IMG/VR virus record: IMGVR_UViG_3300031973_001126
Coordinates: 1 to 42,808 of that record
Length of the DNA stretch: 42,808 nucleotides
From: a virus
Reading direction: 5' to 3' (one strand)
Within the stretch, counting starts at the first letter, position 1, and every line of letters begins with the position of its first letter. Both the position numbers and the translations under genes were made by a program. Under the pieces are notes generated by a model. It ran no database searches. It saw nothing but the letters and a program-made list of their open reading frames with translations, and was not told the origin of the DNA. Below are positions 36,688-42,808 of the stretch, piece by piece.

Positions 36688-36960
36688 TTACGCGCGGCCC
36701 TTGAGTTCCGGCTGGCCTTCGAACCGGGCAATCATCTCCTTGAACAGCACGACGATTTCTCGCCGGTCCGCGCCGTTGGAAATGAAGTTGCATCGCTGCC
36801 CCTCGGCATCGCCGAACGGGAAGACGAGAAGGACGAAGCCCGTCTTCCGTTCGGCGCCGCGGGCGGTGCCGTTGAAGACATCGTCCAAGCCGCGGGCTAC
36901 GGCGTTCATCCGCGCCGCGTACTCGGGCTGAATCGGTCGGTCGCCAAGTTTGTCGCTCAT
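36688..36960 (-). CDS. conserved hypothetical phage protein
   Basis: A 90-residue protein with the motif KTGFVLLVFPFGDAEGQRCN followed by FISNGADRREIVVLFKEMI, a combination I have seen in many phage early operons next to recombination genes. Mixed alpha/beta. It lies 16 bases upstream of the Acb2-like gene in the transcript, which makes an accessory or counter-defence role worth testing. No known activity. Confidence 0.65.
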   Translation of the reverse strand: MSDKLGDRPIQPEYAARMNAVARGLDDVFNGTARGAERKTGFVLLVFPFGDAEGQRCNFISNGADRREIVVLFKEMIARFEGQPELKGRA

Positions 36961-37008
36961 CCGTGCATCGCTCCATTGCGCCCGCGCGGCGGGACGCGGC
37001 CCCGTGGG

Positions 37009-37332
37009 TTAGGCGAAGGATCGGGCGATCCGCTGCATCACGAACGCCCTCCCCTGTCGCGATTGGTTCATCAATGCCAGCCAATCTTTCCAGAACTTCG
37101 CCTCGCCGATCCGGTGTTGCATGTCATGGTGGCGATGGCACAGCGGGATCGCCGCATCGTCGCCCGGCTTTTGTCCGATGCCGCCATCCCCGCCGAACCG
37201 GATATGAGCAGGCTCGCTCGGCAGCGAGTTGCACAGCAGGCACGGTATGTCCCGCAGGCTATCCAGGTGCTTCCGGTCTCGTAGCGGAGGCTGGCGCTGG
37301 CGGACGGGGATGGTGGTGGGGACGGCGGTCAT
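37009..37332 (-). CDS. HNH-like / DUF968-type recombination protein
   Basis: A 107-residue basic protein. IPCLLC (zinc), PAHIRFGGDGGIGQKPGDD, then PLCHRHHDMQHRIGEAKFW is the His/Cys pattern of small phage HNH-like proteins related to DUF968 and NinG-type recombination factors. The His-rich HRHHDMQH is the likely metal centre. It is coupled to the DUF1367 gene and lies beside SSB, Erf-like and YqaJ-like genes, supporting a role in recombination. Confidence 0.65.
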   Translation of the reverse strand: MTAVPTTIPVRQRQPPLRDRKHLDSLRDIPCLLCNSLPSEPAHIRFGGDGGIGQKPGDDAAIPLCHRHHDMQHRIGEAKFWKDWLALMNQSRQGRAFVMQRIARSFA

Positions 37333-37751
37333 TGCGCGAACTCCATCAATTCCCGTTCCAAATCCGCCCTGTCGAGGCCTGGCACCACTTCGGCCAGCAC
37401 GAAATCCACCGCGCGATTGTAGAAGGCGTCGAATTCGTCCTGGTCCATGGCGGCGAACGATATGGACAGCGGGACCTCGATTTCCCCGCGCTTGGTTCGC
37501 ACCTTCTCCGTGTAGCCGAGCGCGAATTTCATCGCGGCCAGGATGTGATCGACCGAGCGGTAATGCTTCTGGTTTTGGTAGATCAGGTTGAGCATGGCGA
37601 AGAACTTCCGGTGGTGCATGACGTTCCGGGGCTTCCCGGTGAATTCGACCTTGACCAGCGCCCCCAGCTTGACTTTGCGCAGCGCTTCCTCGCCCGCTTC
37701 GTCGGTCGGGCGGAGGCAGCCAAGGTCTTTGCGGAGGATGAGGGTGGTCAT
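37329..37751 (-). CDS. DUF1367-family protein
   Basis: A 140-residue protein with LGCLRPTDEAGEEALRKVKL, then RNVMHHRKFFAMLNLIYQNQ and AAMDQDEFDAFYNRAVDFV, the features of phage DUF1367 proteins that accompany recombination genes. It is coupled to the HNH-like gene downstream and touches the SSB gene upstream by one base. The molecular role is unknown. Confidence 0.7.
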   Translation of the reverse strand: MTTLILRKDLGCLRPTDEAGEEALRKVKLGALVKVEFTGKPRNVMHHRKFFAMLNLIYQNQKHYRSVDHILAAMKFALGYTEKVRTKRGEIEVPLSISFAAMDQDEFDAFYNRAVDFVLAEVVPGLDRADLERELMEFAQ

Positions 37752-38197
37752 CAGAAGGGCACTTCGTCGTCGAAGGCGTCGCGCTGCTTCGGCGGGGCCT
37801 TATCCGGCGCCTGGAAATCCCGCGCGGCCTGCTTCGTGTCGGTCTTCGGCCCATCCAATATCTGCAATTCGCCGCGGAACTTGGTCAGCACGATCTCGGT
37901 CGAGAGCTTCTCCGCCCCGTCCTTGTCGGTCCATTTCCGGGTTTGAAGCTGCCCCTCGACATAGACCTTGCTGCCCTTGCGCAGGTATTGAGCGGCAACG
38001 TCAGCGATGCGGTCATTGAAAATCACGACGCGGTGCCACTCGGTCTTTTCCTTGCGCTCACCCGATGATTTGTCCTTCCAGCTTTCGGACGTGGCGATAT
38101 TGAGGTTGGCGATCTTCTCCCCGGCCTGCGTGTTGCGGACTTCCGGGTCACGGCCGAGGTTGCCGATGAGAATGACTTTGTTGACGCTGCCGGCCAT
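37751..38197 (-). CDS. ssb: single-stranded DNA-binding protein
   Basis: A 148-residue SSB. The OB fold (about 5-110) shows [38 protein letters not shown] and [19 protein letters not shown] short linker leads to the acidic tip DDEVPF, the hook for partner proteins. It coats single strands in phage replication and Erf/YqaJ recombination; the adjacent gene encodes the annealing protein. ATG overlaps that gene's stop; a GTG one codon upstream is an alternative. Confidence 0.92.
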   Translation of the reverse strand: MAGSVNKVILIGNLGRDPEVRNTQAGEKIANLNIATSESWKDKSSGERKEKTEWHRVVIFNDRIADVAAQYLRKGSKVYVEGQLQTRKWTDKDGAEKLSTEIVLTKFRGELQILDGPKTDTKQAARDFQAPDKAPPKQRDAFDDEVPF

Positions 38198-38829
38198 CAC
38201 GCGGCCTCATTCATTTGTTGCAGGCAGCTTCCGTACATGCTCCGCACGCGGCTGCGGAGTTCGTCCGACATGGCGTCGATATGAGCCTTGTTGTCGGCGA
38301 CGATCTGATCCATTGCGGCCTTGGTCTTCGCCGCGCGGAAGCCGGATTCAATCTCCTGCGCTTTCTTCTCCGAAGGCGTCGGCGCGAGGTTCGTGACCTT
38401 GGCCGATGGCTTGCGCTCGGTCTGCTCGGTGATCGTATTGCCGTCCGCCGCGTTGGCGTCGTCGTCGTCATCGGCCGAAATGCCGAGCACCGATTGCAGC
38501 GTGTACCGCTTCTTGTACGTGAGTTCGCTGCCCTGCTCTTGCATCTTGCCGGCCAGGCTCAGGGGCATCCGGCTTTCGACCGTCTCGCCGCTGCTGTGGG
38601 CCAGGACCGCCACCAGTTCCGGCTTGCCGTTCGGCAGTTCGATCCGGTGAAACACAGCCAGTTCGTTCGCGGCGAGCGCCGGCCGCACCGCCTCCAGGAT
38701 GCTTTCGAGCGGCGCATATTTGAATTTATACGAGCCCTTGTCCGACCGGACTGTGACCTCTTTCGAGCGGGGAACCGCCGGAAACTTCGCCTGCGCCTTC
38801 GCCAGCGCGCCGTAGATTGCGCCCGTCAT
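38197..38829 (-). CDS. erf: Erf-family single-strand annealing protein
   Basis: A 210-residue recombinase. The Erf signature is clear: [59 protein letters not shown] and [20 protein letters not shown] followed by an Asp-run. The C-terminal 80 residues are charged and helical. It anneals complementary strands, with a YqaJ-type exonuclease (next gene) making the ends and SSB covering them. All three are coupled by overlaps. P22 Erf has this role in genome circularisation. Confidence 0.88.
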   Translation of the reverse strand: MTGAIYGALAKAQAKFPAVPRSKEVTVRSDKGSYKFKYAPLESILEAVRPALAANELAVFHRIELPNGKPELVAVLAHSSGETVESRMPLSLAGKMQEQGSELTYKKRYTLQSVLGISADDDDDANAADGNTITEQTERKPSAKVTNLAPTPSEKKAQEIESGFRAAKTKAAMDQIVADNKAHIDAMSDELRSRVRSMYGSCLQQMNEAA

Positions 38830-39602
38830 GCCGCCAACTCCTTGATGGTGATGCTGCCGTTCTTGGCCTTCTTGGCCTCGACGCCGTGGCCGTAGACGCG
38901 CTTGGCGTCCGCCGGCACCGCGCCCTTGATGGCCTTCGTCGCTTGCTCGAAAATCTTGGCCGCCGGGCGATTGTCCTTCCAATCGGCGGCCCAATTGGCC
39001 CACTCGTTGTTGCCGGTCATATCGACCTCGCGCATTTGGTCGATGGCGATGGCCGCTTCTGCCGCCGGTTGGTCCGGGGGCGCGGTATCTGTTTCGACAT
39101 AGCGCCAGAATTGAGCCGCGCGGGATTCGAGTTCGGCGATGTAGTCCGCGTCCGGCTCAATCCGGTAGCTGTTCCACGAGGGCGAGCCCGTGATGACGGA
39201 AAGATGCACGGCCGGCGCGCCGATGATCGCAAGTTGCGCCTGACATTGCGGGTAATACCGTGCTAGTATCTCTTCCTCTTTGTTGAAGGCGCCGCAGAAC
39301 TTCGCCTCCACCAATTCGCGATTGAGAAGCGAAGCGTCCGGGTGGCAGCGGAGGAACGGCAGCCGCTTGTGCGTCCATTCGTCGGGGGCCTGCGGGTCCT
39401 GGGCATTACCGGTCCGCTCGCAAAACCAGCGGACGTTCAGCGCCTCGGTCGCGATGCCAAGCTGGACCGCGATGTTGCTCGACAGGTCCGGAAATTCTTC
39501 GCGCCCGGTCTTTTGCTGCCAGAGATAGTACCAGTCGCCGCGCATGACGTAGCCCATGTCGGACGCGCCAAGATATTTCGTTCGGTCGCCGAGAATGGCC
39601 AT
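38826..39602 (-). CDS. YqaJ-like viral exonuclease
   Basis: A 258-residue PD-(D/E)XK exonuclease of the YqaJ/lambda-Exo type. Motifs: YLGASDMGYVMRGDWYYLW at the start, a helix with GIATEALNVRWF (Glu), RCHPDASLLNRELVEAKFCG (Asp and E-x-K) and PQCQAQLAIIGA (Gln). The C-terminal helix-rich tail is basic. It resects double-stranded ends for the adjacent Erf-like protein. It is coupled to genes on both sides. Confidence 0.85.
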   Translation of the reverse strand: MAILGDRTKYLGASDMGYVMRGDWYYLWQQKTGREEFPDLSSNIAVQLGIATEALNVRWFCERTGNAQDPQAPDEWTHKRLPFLRCHPDASLLNRELVEAKFCGAFNKEEEILARYYPQCQAQLAIIGAPAVHLSVITGSPSWNSYRIEPDADYIAELESRAAQFWRYVETDTAPPDQPAAEAAIAIDQMREVDMTGNNEWANWAADWKDNRPAAKIFEQATKAIKGAVPADAKRVYGHGVEAKKAKNGSITIKELAA

Positions 39603-39823
39603 CACGCGGCTCCATCGTTCTGAGTGTCACAGGGCGCCATGCATCGCCTGGGGAATTGCAGGACAATGGCCGGCTCCGGCCTCAACTCCCGGGCCAGCGC
39701 CCGCAACCATTGAGACAGGTCCGCCATTTCTTCGAGCGTGAGCGTACTGCCGGCGGCAAGCAGAAGGTCTACCCGCTCGCGCAGGGCATCGACCTCGTCA
39801 CGCAACGGACGGGCAAGCAGCAT
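39602..39823 (-). CDS. small coiled hypothetical protein
   Basis: A 73-residue protein with two helices (LRDEVDALRERVDLLLAAGS, then LTLEEMADLSQWLRALAREL) and a basic, Cys-containing end. Starts at an ATG overlapping the previous stop. Function unknown; it shares the recombination transcript. Confidence 0.55.
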   Translation of the reverse strand: MLLARPLRDEVDALRERVDLLLAAGSTLTLEEMADLSQWLRALARELRPEPAIVLQFPRRCMAPCDTQNDGAA

Positions 39824-39939
39824 CACCGGCCCTCCCAATCGCTGTTGTCGATGCGTGCCGATAGCCCCACGAGAACACCCGCGCCGAAAGTCGCGAAGCA
39901 CAAGACGCCCGCAGGGATGAGCCACCATGCGGAGATCAT
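39823..39939 (-). CDS. 38-residue membrane peptide
   Basis: A peptide of one membrane helix (MISAWWLIPAGVLCFATFGA) followed by a short polar tail (SARIDNSDWEGR). It overlaps both neighbours, supporting reality. Function unknown. Confidence 0.5.
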   Translation of the reverse strand: MISAWWLIPAGVLCFATFGAGVLVGLSARIDNSDWEGR

Positions 39940-40289
39940 GGGGACACCGGGGGTGCGGGCAGAGGGCGGCTGGCGACGTAGTGCGTGGGTTGCGTCTGGT
40001 GGGGCAGCGCGACGCCGTGAACCACTCCGCAGAAAGCCCAACGACCGGCGTTCGGCGAATACATCCATGCGAGCGGCTCTAGAATTCTGCCCGGGATTGC
40101 GGTGTGAACGTAATCGCCATCGAACGGCGCCTTGCTCGTATCGACCTCGTCCGGGATGCGCAGCCACTCGCCCCGCGCAGCCTTGAGCGCGGCGGCTATG
40201 TCGTCGGCGCATTGGCACGGAGGGGAGTCGCACGTTTCGCTGCACGCTCGCCACAAAAGATTAAACGCCGTCTTCATGTCGTCGGTCAT
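39936..40289 (-). CDS. hypothetical early protein
   Basis: A 117-residue protein. An N-terminal helix pair with Cys residues (MKTAFNLLWRACSETCDSPP) is followed by a beta-like WLRIPDEVDTSKAPFDGDYV and an aromatic, Pro-rich end. The WIPI..APxDG pattern resembles small phage proteins of unknown role. Coupled to both neighbours. Confidence 0.6.
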   Translation of the reverse strand: MTDDMKTAFNLLWRACSETCDSPPCQCADDIAAALKAARGEWLRIPDEVDTSKAPFDGDYVHTAIPGRILEPLAWMYSPNAGRWAFCGVVHGVALPHQTQPTHYVASRPLPAPPVSP

Positions 40290-40546
40290 TTGAACCGCCC
40301 CAGCGCATCATTGCGCATCGATTGAATTTCGCCGTGCCGATCCCACAATTCAGGCGTGATGATTGGCATGCCGCTCGGGTCGCGCCAGCAATCATCGTTC
40401 ATGATCAGATCGGCTTCCCAAAGCTCGTAGGCGACGGCAACGGCCTCCAACGCACGGCAGCGGGCGATGAGGCGGATGACCTCATCGTTCGGCACCATCA
40501 GCCCTTTCCGGGCGGCGGCTTCGAGCGCGTCCAGGGCGTCGGTCAT
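40286..40546 (-). CDS. small helical hypothetical protein
   Basis: An 86-residue protein; helices MTDALDALEAAARKGLMVPN and VIRLIARCRALEAVAVAYEL, then an aromatic region with Pro. Coupled by ATGA overlaps. No function recognised. Confidence 0.6.
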   Translation of the reverse strand: MTDALDALEAAARKGLMVPNDEVIRLIARCRALEAVAVAYELWEADLIMNDDCWRDPSGMPIITPELWDRHGEIQSMRNDALGRFK

Positions 40547-40896
40547 GGCTTCAGGCTCCTGATGGCGGTGGCGTGCTCGCGATGGAGATTGGCCGATTCA
40601 TCGCACATGCCAGCGAAAGATTTACTGACGCCGTATGTGCGCTCGTGGCTGGCATTGGCCTCTTGTCTTTGCGCCATCGCCTCATGCCACCGCGCCGCCT
40701 CTTCCCGCCCCTCAGCCCGTCCTTGTGCCAGGCCGGCGGCGTGGGCTTGGGTGAGGGCGGCGGCGAGACTTGGGCGCCTCGTGGCGGGGCAGCCCTGCGC
40801 ATGGGTGAAGCCGTGCCCGTACTCGGTCGGGATTTCGTACCCGCAATCGCACGGCAGCAGCTCCCTCACCTTCGCGCCGGCTTCGGTGGGGGTCAT
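40543..40896 (-). CDS. hypothetical protein with zinc-like start
   Basis: A 117-residue protein. LLPCDCGYEIPTEYGHGFTH and CPATRR give a possible Cys/His metal site near the N-terminus; a long charged helix region follows (AQGRAEGREEAARWHEAMAQ). GGAGGAAG lies before the ATG. Function unknown. Confidence 0.6.
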   Translation of the reverse strand: MTPTEAGAKVRELLPCDCGYEIPTEYGHGFTHAQGCPATRRPSLAAALTQAHAAGLAQGRAEGREEAARWHEAMAQRQEANASHERTYGVSKSFAGMCDESANLHREHATAIRSLKP

Positions 40897-41039
40897 GGCT
40901 TCCTCCGTTTCGCCAGTACCGCCGGGCCGAACTGGACGCGGACACCAGCGCCGACACACGCAGGGCACGGCCACCATTCAGGCGAGCCCTTCGGAAAGCA
41001 CGCGAGATTGCCGGAGCCTCGGCACAAAGCGCAGATCAC
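40893..41039 (-). CDS. DnaJ-type zinc-finger micro-protein
   Basis: A 48-residue protein from a GTG start. CALCRGSGNLAC and CPACVGAG match the CxxCxGxG repeat of DnaJ-like zinc fingers. Stop overlaps the next ATG. A second such protein is encoded at 41926. Such domains bind zinc and sometimes unfolded protein or RNA; no specific role can be given. Confidence 0.55.
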   Translation of the reverse strand: MICALCRGSGNLACFPKGSPEWWPCPACVGAGVRVQFGPAVLAKRRKP

Positions 41040-41176
41040 GACATCACCCCCATAAACGCGAGCAGGAGAACGAGCAGGATCGACACCAGGACAATGCCGC
41101 CGAGGATGGGCATGGGGCGGCGCTGGATCGTGTGCGGGTTGAAGCGGCTGTGGCGGCGCCGGCGGAGGGTCAGCAT
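41036..41176 (-). CDS. 46-residue membrane protein
   Basis: A basic N-terminus (MLTLRRRRHSRFNPHTIQRR) followed by one strongly hydrophobic helix (PILGGIVLVSILLVLLLAFM). Overlaps with both neighbours (GTGA at its end). The Arg-rich side should face the cytoplasm. Function unknown. Confidence 0.55.
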   Translation of the reverse strand: MLTLRRRRHSRFNPHTIQRRPMPILGGIVLVSILLVLLLAFMGVMS

Positions 41177-41517
41177 GGCTTGCCTGCCAGGCCGCAATAC
41201 CCCGTGCGCTGGCCGCCTTCCTTCAGGCGATGGAGTAGATCGAACGCGCGGCCGCTGGCGTCGATATCGGTGTGATCGTATTGCCAGCCGGCTGGGTACA
41301 CATGTCCGGCGCCGGGCACCGGGACGACCGTAAGGGCGTCGTGATAGTTACGGATCGTCTCGCGTTCTTCCCCGGCCCACCGCCACGACATGCACTCGGA
41401 TGCGATGCAGCGGCACCGTCCGTCGCTGTCGCCGCGATTGTTCCATAGGCCGCCTCCCGCCGGGTCGAACCGTATCTGCGGACACCACTTCGTCTTGGCC
41501 TCGGCTTCGGTCAGCAT
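41170..41517 (-). CDS. hypothetical early protein
   Basis: A 115-residue protein. TEAEAKTKWCPQIRFD is the start of a small-protein type found in phages, with CRCIASECMSWRW giving several Cys for metal binding, and a second Cys at GYCGLAGKPC. It overlaps the neighbouring genes. Function unknown. Confidence 0.6.
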   Translation of the reverse strand: MLTEAEAKTKWCPQIRFDPAGGGLWNNRGDSDGRCRCIASECMSWRWAGEERETIRNYHDALTVVPVPGAGHVYPAGWQYDHTDIDASGRAFDLLHRLKEGGQRTGYCGLAGKPC

Positions 41518-41939
41518 TTGTTGGCCTCCGCGAGCGCCTTGCGAATTGCCTCGGCTCCCGTCTGATAGACGCCCGCCAACTCAAACTGCATTGCGTTCTT
41601 GAAACCGTCCGCGCGGCTTTGCAGGAGATCTACCGCCCGCCTCATCCCGCGCTGCTCGGCCGCGGTGATCTCGGCGGCGATGGCGTGGGGCAAAGACCAG
41701 TCGGGCGATACCACGCCGAAGTGACGGGCCAGGATTTCCTCCGCCCTCTCCCGCGCATCATCGCTCGGCGGCGGGGCGGTGAGGGCGGCGATGCGCGGTT
41801 CGCGCTCGAGGATGAAGCGCAGAGCATCGGCAACATCGGCGTCGCCGCACGCTTCCTCAGCCTCTGCGGTCTCCGCCAGTCGTTCACGGGCTTTCTGGCT
41901 CAGCATCGGAAAGCGCGCCGCAGCCTCAACCCTGTCCAT
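41511..41939 (-). CDS. helical hypothetical early protein
   Basis: A 142-residue, mostly helical acidic protein (MDRVEAAARFPMLSQKARER, ADALRFILEREPRIAAL, AIAAEITAAEQRGMRRAVDL). The C-terminal 'ITAAEQRGMRRAV' pattern recurs in phage early proteins of unknown role. Start chosen at the ATG before the helix; longer frames enter the neighbouring gene. Confidence 0.6.
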   Translation of the reverse strand: MDRVEAAARFPMLSQKARERLAETAEAEEACGDADVADALRFILEREPRIAALTAPPPSDDARERAEEILARHFGVVSPDWSLPHAIAAEITAAEQRGMRRAVDLLQSRADGFKNAMQFELAGVYQTGAEAIRKALAEANKC

Positions 41940-42189
41940 CGCTCGCCTCCCGCTTGCCGGTGCCGTGGCAGGTGGGGCAGGCGTCCCGATGGGAAAATTC
42001 GTAATCTCCCAACACAAGAGTTTTGAGATTCCATCCCCGCCCCTCGCACGTCTCGCATTCATCGGGCGGCGGCGTACAAGACCGCGCCCAACTCTCGCGC
42101 TGCGCCTGCATTTCCTCGGGCGTCATCTTGTGATGACGAGCGCGCTCGATGAGGGCGTCCAGGTGGGGACGCTTGGGGCTACCGGACAT
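41926..42189 (-). CDS. DnaJ-type zinc-finger protein
   Basis: An 87-residue protein. An N-terminal helical part (RPHLDALIERARHHKMTPEE) is followed by two CxxCxGxG motifs, CETCEGRGW and CPTCHGTGK, with about 21 residues between, making one DnaJ-like zinc site. It overlaps genes on both sides. Role unknown; compare with the micro-protein at 40893. Confidence 0.6.
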   Translation of the reverse strand: MSGSPKRPHLDALIERARHHKMTPEEMQAQRESWARSCTPPPDECETCEGRGWNLKTLVLGDYEFSHRDACPTCHGTGKREASDGQG

Positions 42190-42412
42190 CGGTGGCGCCG
42201 ATCTTCTTGAGCGCGAACCCGCAGCCCTCGACAGCCGCATCGATGTTGTAATCGATGTTGCCGATCTGCTGCGCCACGCTGCCGGGGAACTTCGCGGCGA
42301 CGAAGATGTCCTGCGCTTTTTTGAGGAGGTCGCGAACCTTGTCGAGCGCATGAGCCGCGTCGTCTTCGTTGATGCTGGCGGGCGCGATGTTCAGGGTGCC
42401 GTCCATGGTCAT
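42179..42412 (-). CDS. small helical hypothetical protein
   Basis: A 77-residue protein with helices DAAHALDKVRDLLKKAQDIF and QQIGNIDYNIDAAVEGCGFA. A four-base overlap couples it to its upstream neighbour. Function unknown. Confidence 0.6.
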   Translation of the reverse strand: MTMDGTLNIAPASINEDDAAHALDKVRDLLKKAQDIFVAAKFPGSVAQQIGNIDYNIDAAVEGCGFALKKIGATDVR

Positions 42413-42651
42413 TCTCCGTACAGTTTGTTGAGCTTGCCTTCGATGTCGCCCCAGGCGTCCTTGAGCGCAGCGGCGAGAATGTCAGCCTCCTTGGGCCAGC
42501 CATGAATGCGGAGGGTGCTGATCGCGCAGGCGATCCGACCCCGCTGGACCGAGGCTTTCATCAGCGCGTCGTGGTATTCGTCCTCGCGCTTCTGGCGGTC
42601 TTCGTCGCGAGCCTGTTCGACGCGGGAGGGCCAAGGGCCATTGCCGTCCAT
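42409..42651 (-). CDS. small charged hypothetical protein
   Basis: An 80-residue protein. The charged helix RVEQARDEDRQKREDEYHDA is followed by ALKDAWGDIEGKLNKLYGE. AGGAG stands before the ATG. It is second in the transcript after the contig-spanning repeat gene. Function unknown. Confidence 0.6.
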   Translation of the reverse strand: MDGNGPWPSRVEQARDEDRQKREDEYHDALMKASVQRGRIACAISTLRIHGWPKEADILAAALKDAWGDIEGKLNKLYGE

Positions 42652-42673
42652 GTCCGTTCTCCTGGGTGATGGG

Positions 42674-42808
42674 TTACTTCGTGACCGGCCACTTGCTCTT
42701 CGGCCACGCCTTGAGGCAGGCCGCAAAGTGACGGGACTGCCACTTCTTTGCGGCGGCCCCTGCGGCGTCCCATGCGGCGTCCCCTGCGGCGGCCCGTGCG
42801 GCGGCCCC
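42674..42808 (-). CDS. Ala-rich tetrapeptide-repeat phage protein, C-terminal part
   Basis: The frame is open at the window edge and continues the minus-strand gene that starts at 386. It encodes units GAAA, RAAA, GDAA and WDAA, then the tail KKWQSRHFAACLKAWPKSKW before the stop. The position 42784 difference changes one Trp to Gly relative to the other copy of the overlap. Confidence 0.75.
   Translation of the reverse strand, partial: GAAARAAAGDAAWDAAGAAAKKWQSRHFAACLKAWPKSKWPVTK
42754..42808. repeat. contig-end overlap repeat, right copy
   Basis: Identical to 11-65 except at one base. It consists of 12-base units inside the repeat gene, and is best read as the circularisation overlap of the assembly. 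Confidence 0.75.

Overview
The window is an essentially complete genome of a temperate, short-tailed (podovirus-type) bacteriophage, in its circular or virion form rather than as an integrated prophage. The evidence is a full P22-type head and tail-hub gene set with no tail tube, sheath or long tape-measure gene, a tyrosine integrase beside an uninterrupted attP-like site, and a single minus-strand gene that runs off one end of the window and continues in frame from the other. The first 10 bases match the 3' end of the common Illumina adapter. Positions 11-65 repeat 42754-42808 with one mismatch, so the true circle is probably about 42.74 kb. High G+C, the dense ATGA/GTGA-overlapping gene style and several protein families point to an alphaproteobacterial (probably Hyphomicrobiales/Rhizobiales) host. 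The host assignment is inference.

The layout is lambda-like. A divergent immunity region (about 1188-1960) holds a short CI-type repressor on the minus strand, a Cro-like gene on the plus strand, and five copies of a 13-bp operator (consensus ACACGG-N-CCGTGT), two of them lying in the spacers of the putative pL and pR promoters. The leftward early operon runs from pL through 1144 to 1, across the contig ends, and from 42808 down to the integrase at 33727. It holds many small conserved phage proteins, a YqaJ-type exonuclease, an Erf-type annealing protein, SSB, a DUF1367 protein, an HNH-like protein, a probable Acb2/Tad1-type anti-CBASS nucleotide sponge, an Ea22-like protein, an excisionase-like gene and integrase. 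attP is a 23-bp tRNA 3' end (T-loop to CCA) next to the integrase stop.

The rightward early operon (1717-9320) carries Cro, HTH and zinc-finger proteins, a VRR-NUC nuclease, two tandem SANT/zinc-ribbon paralogues, an O-like replication initiator containing iterons, a purine tract and a palindrome (candidate origin), a putative second replication protein, and a DUF6456-like protein in the place of lambda Q. A TTGACA promoter followed at once by an intrinsic terminator lies just before the terminase, resembling pR'/tR'.

The late operon (9433-32994) encodes terminase, P22-like portal, scaffold, coat, head-completion and tail-hub proteins, ejection proteins (one with a muralytic domain), an S74-chaperone protein, a tail fibre, and a lysis cassette (membrane proteins/holin candidates, DUF1906 endolysin, Rz-like spanin, lipoprotein). 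An MptE-like protein lies among the head genes, and one small membrane protein is encoded on the opposite strand between the ejection and fibre genes. A 0.7-kb non-coding stretch with terminators, a perfect palindrome and attP separates the converging late and integrase transcripts.
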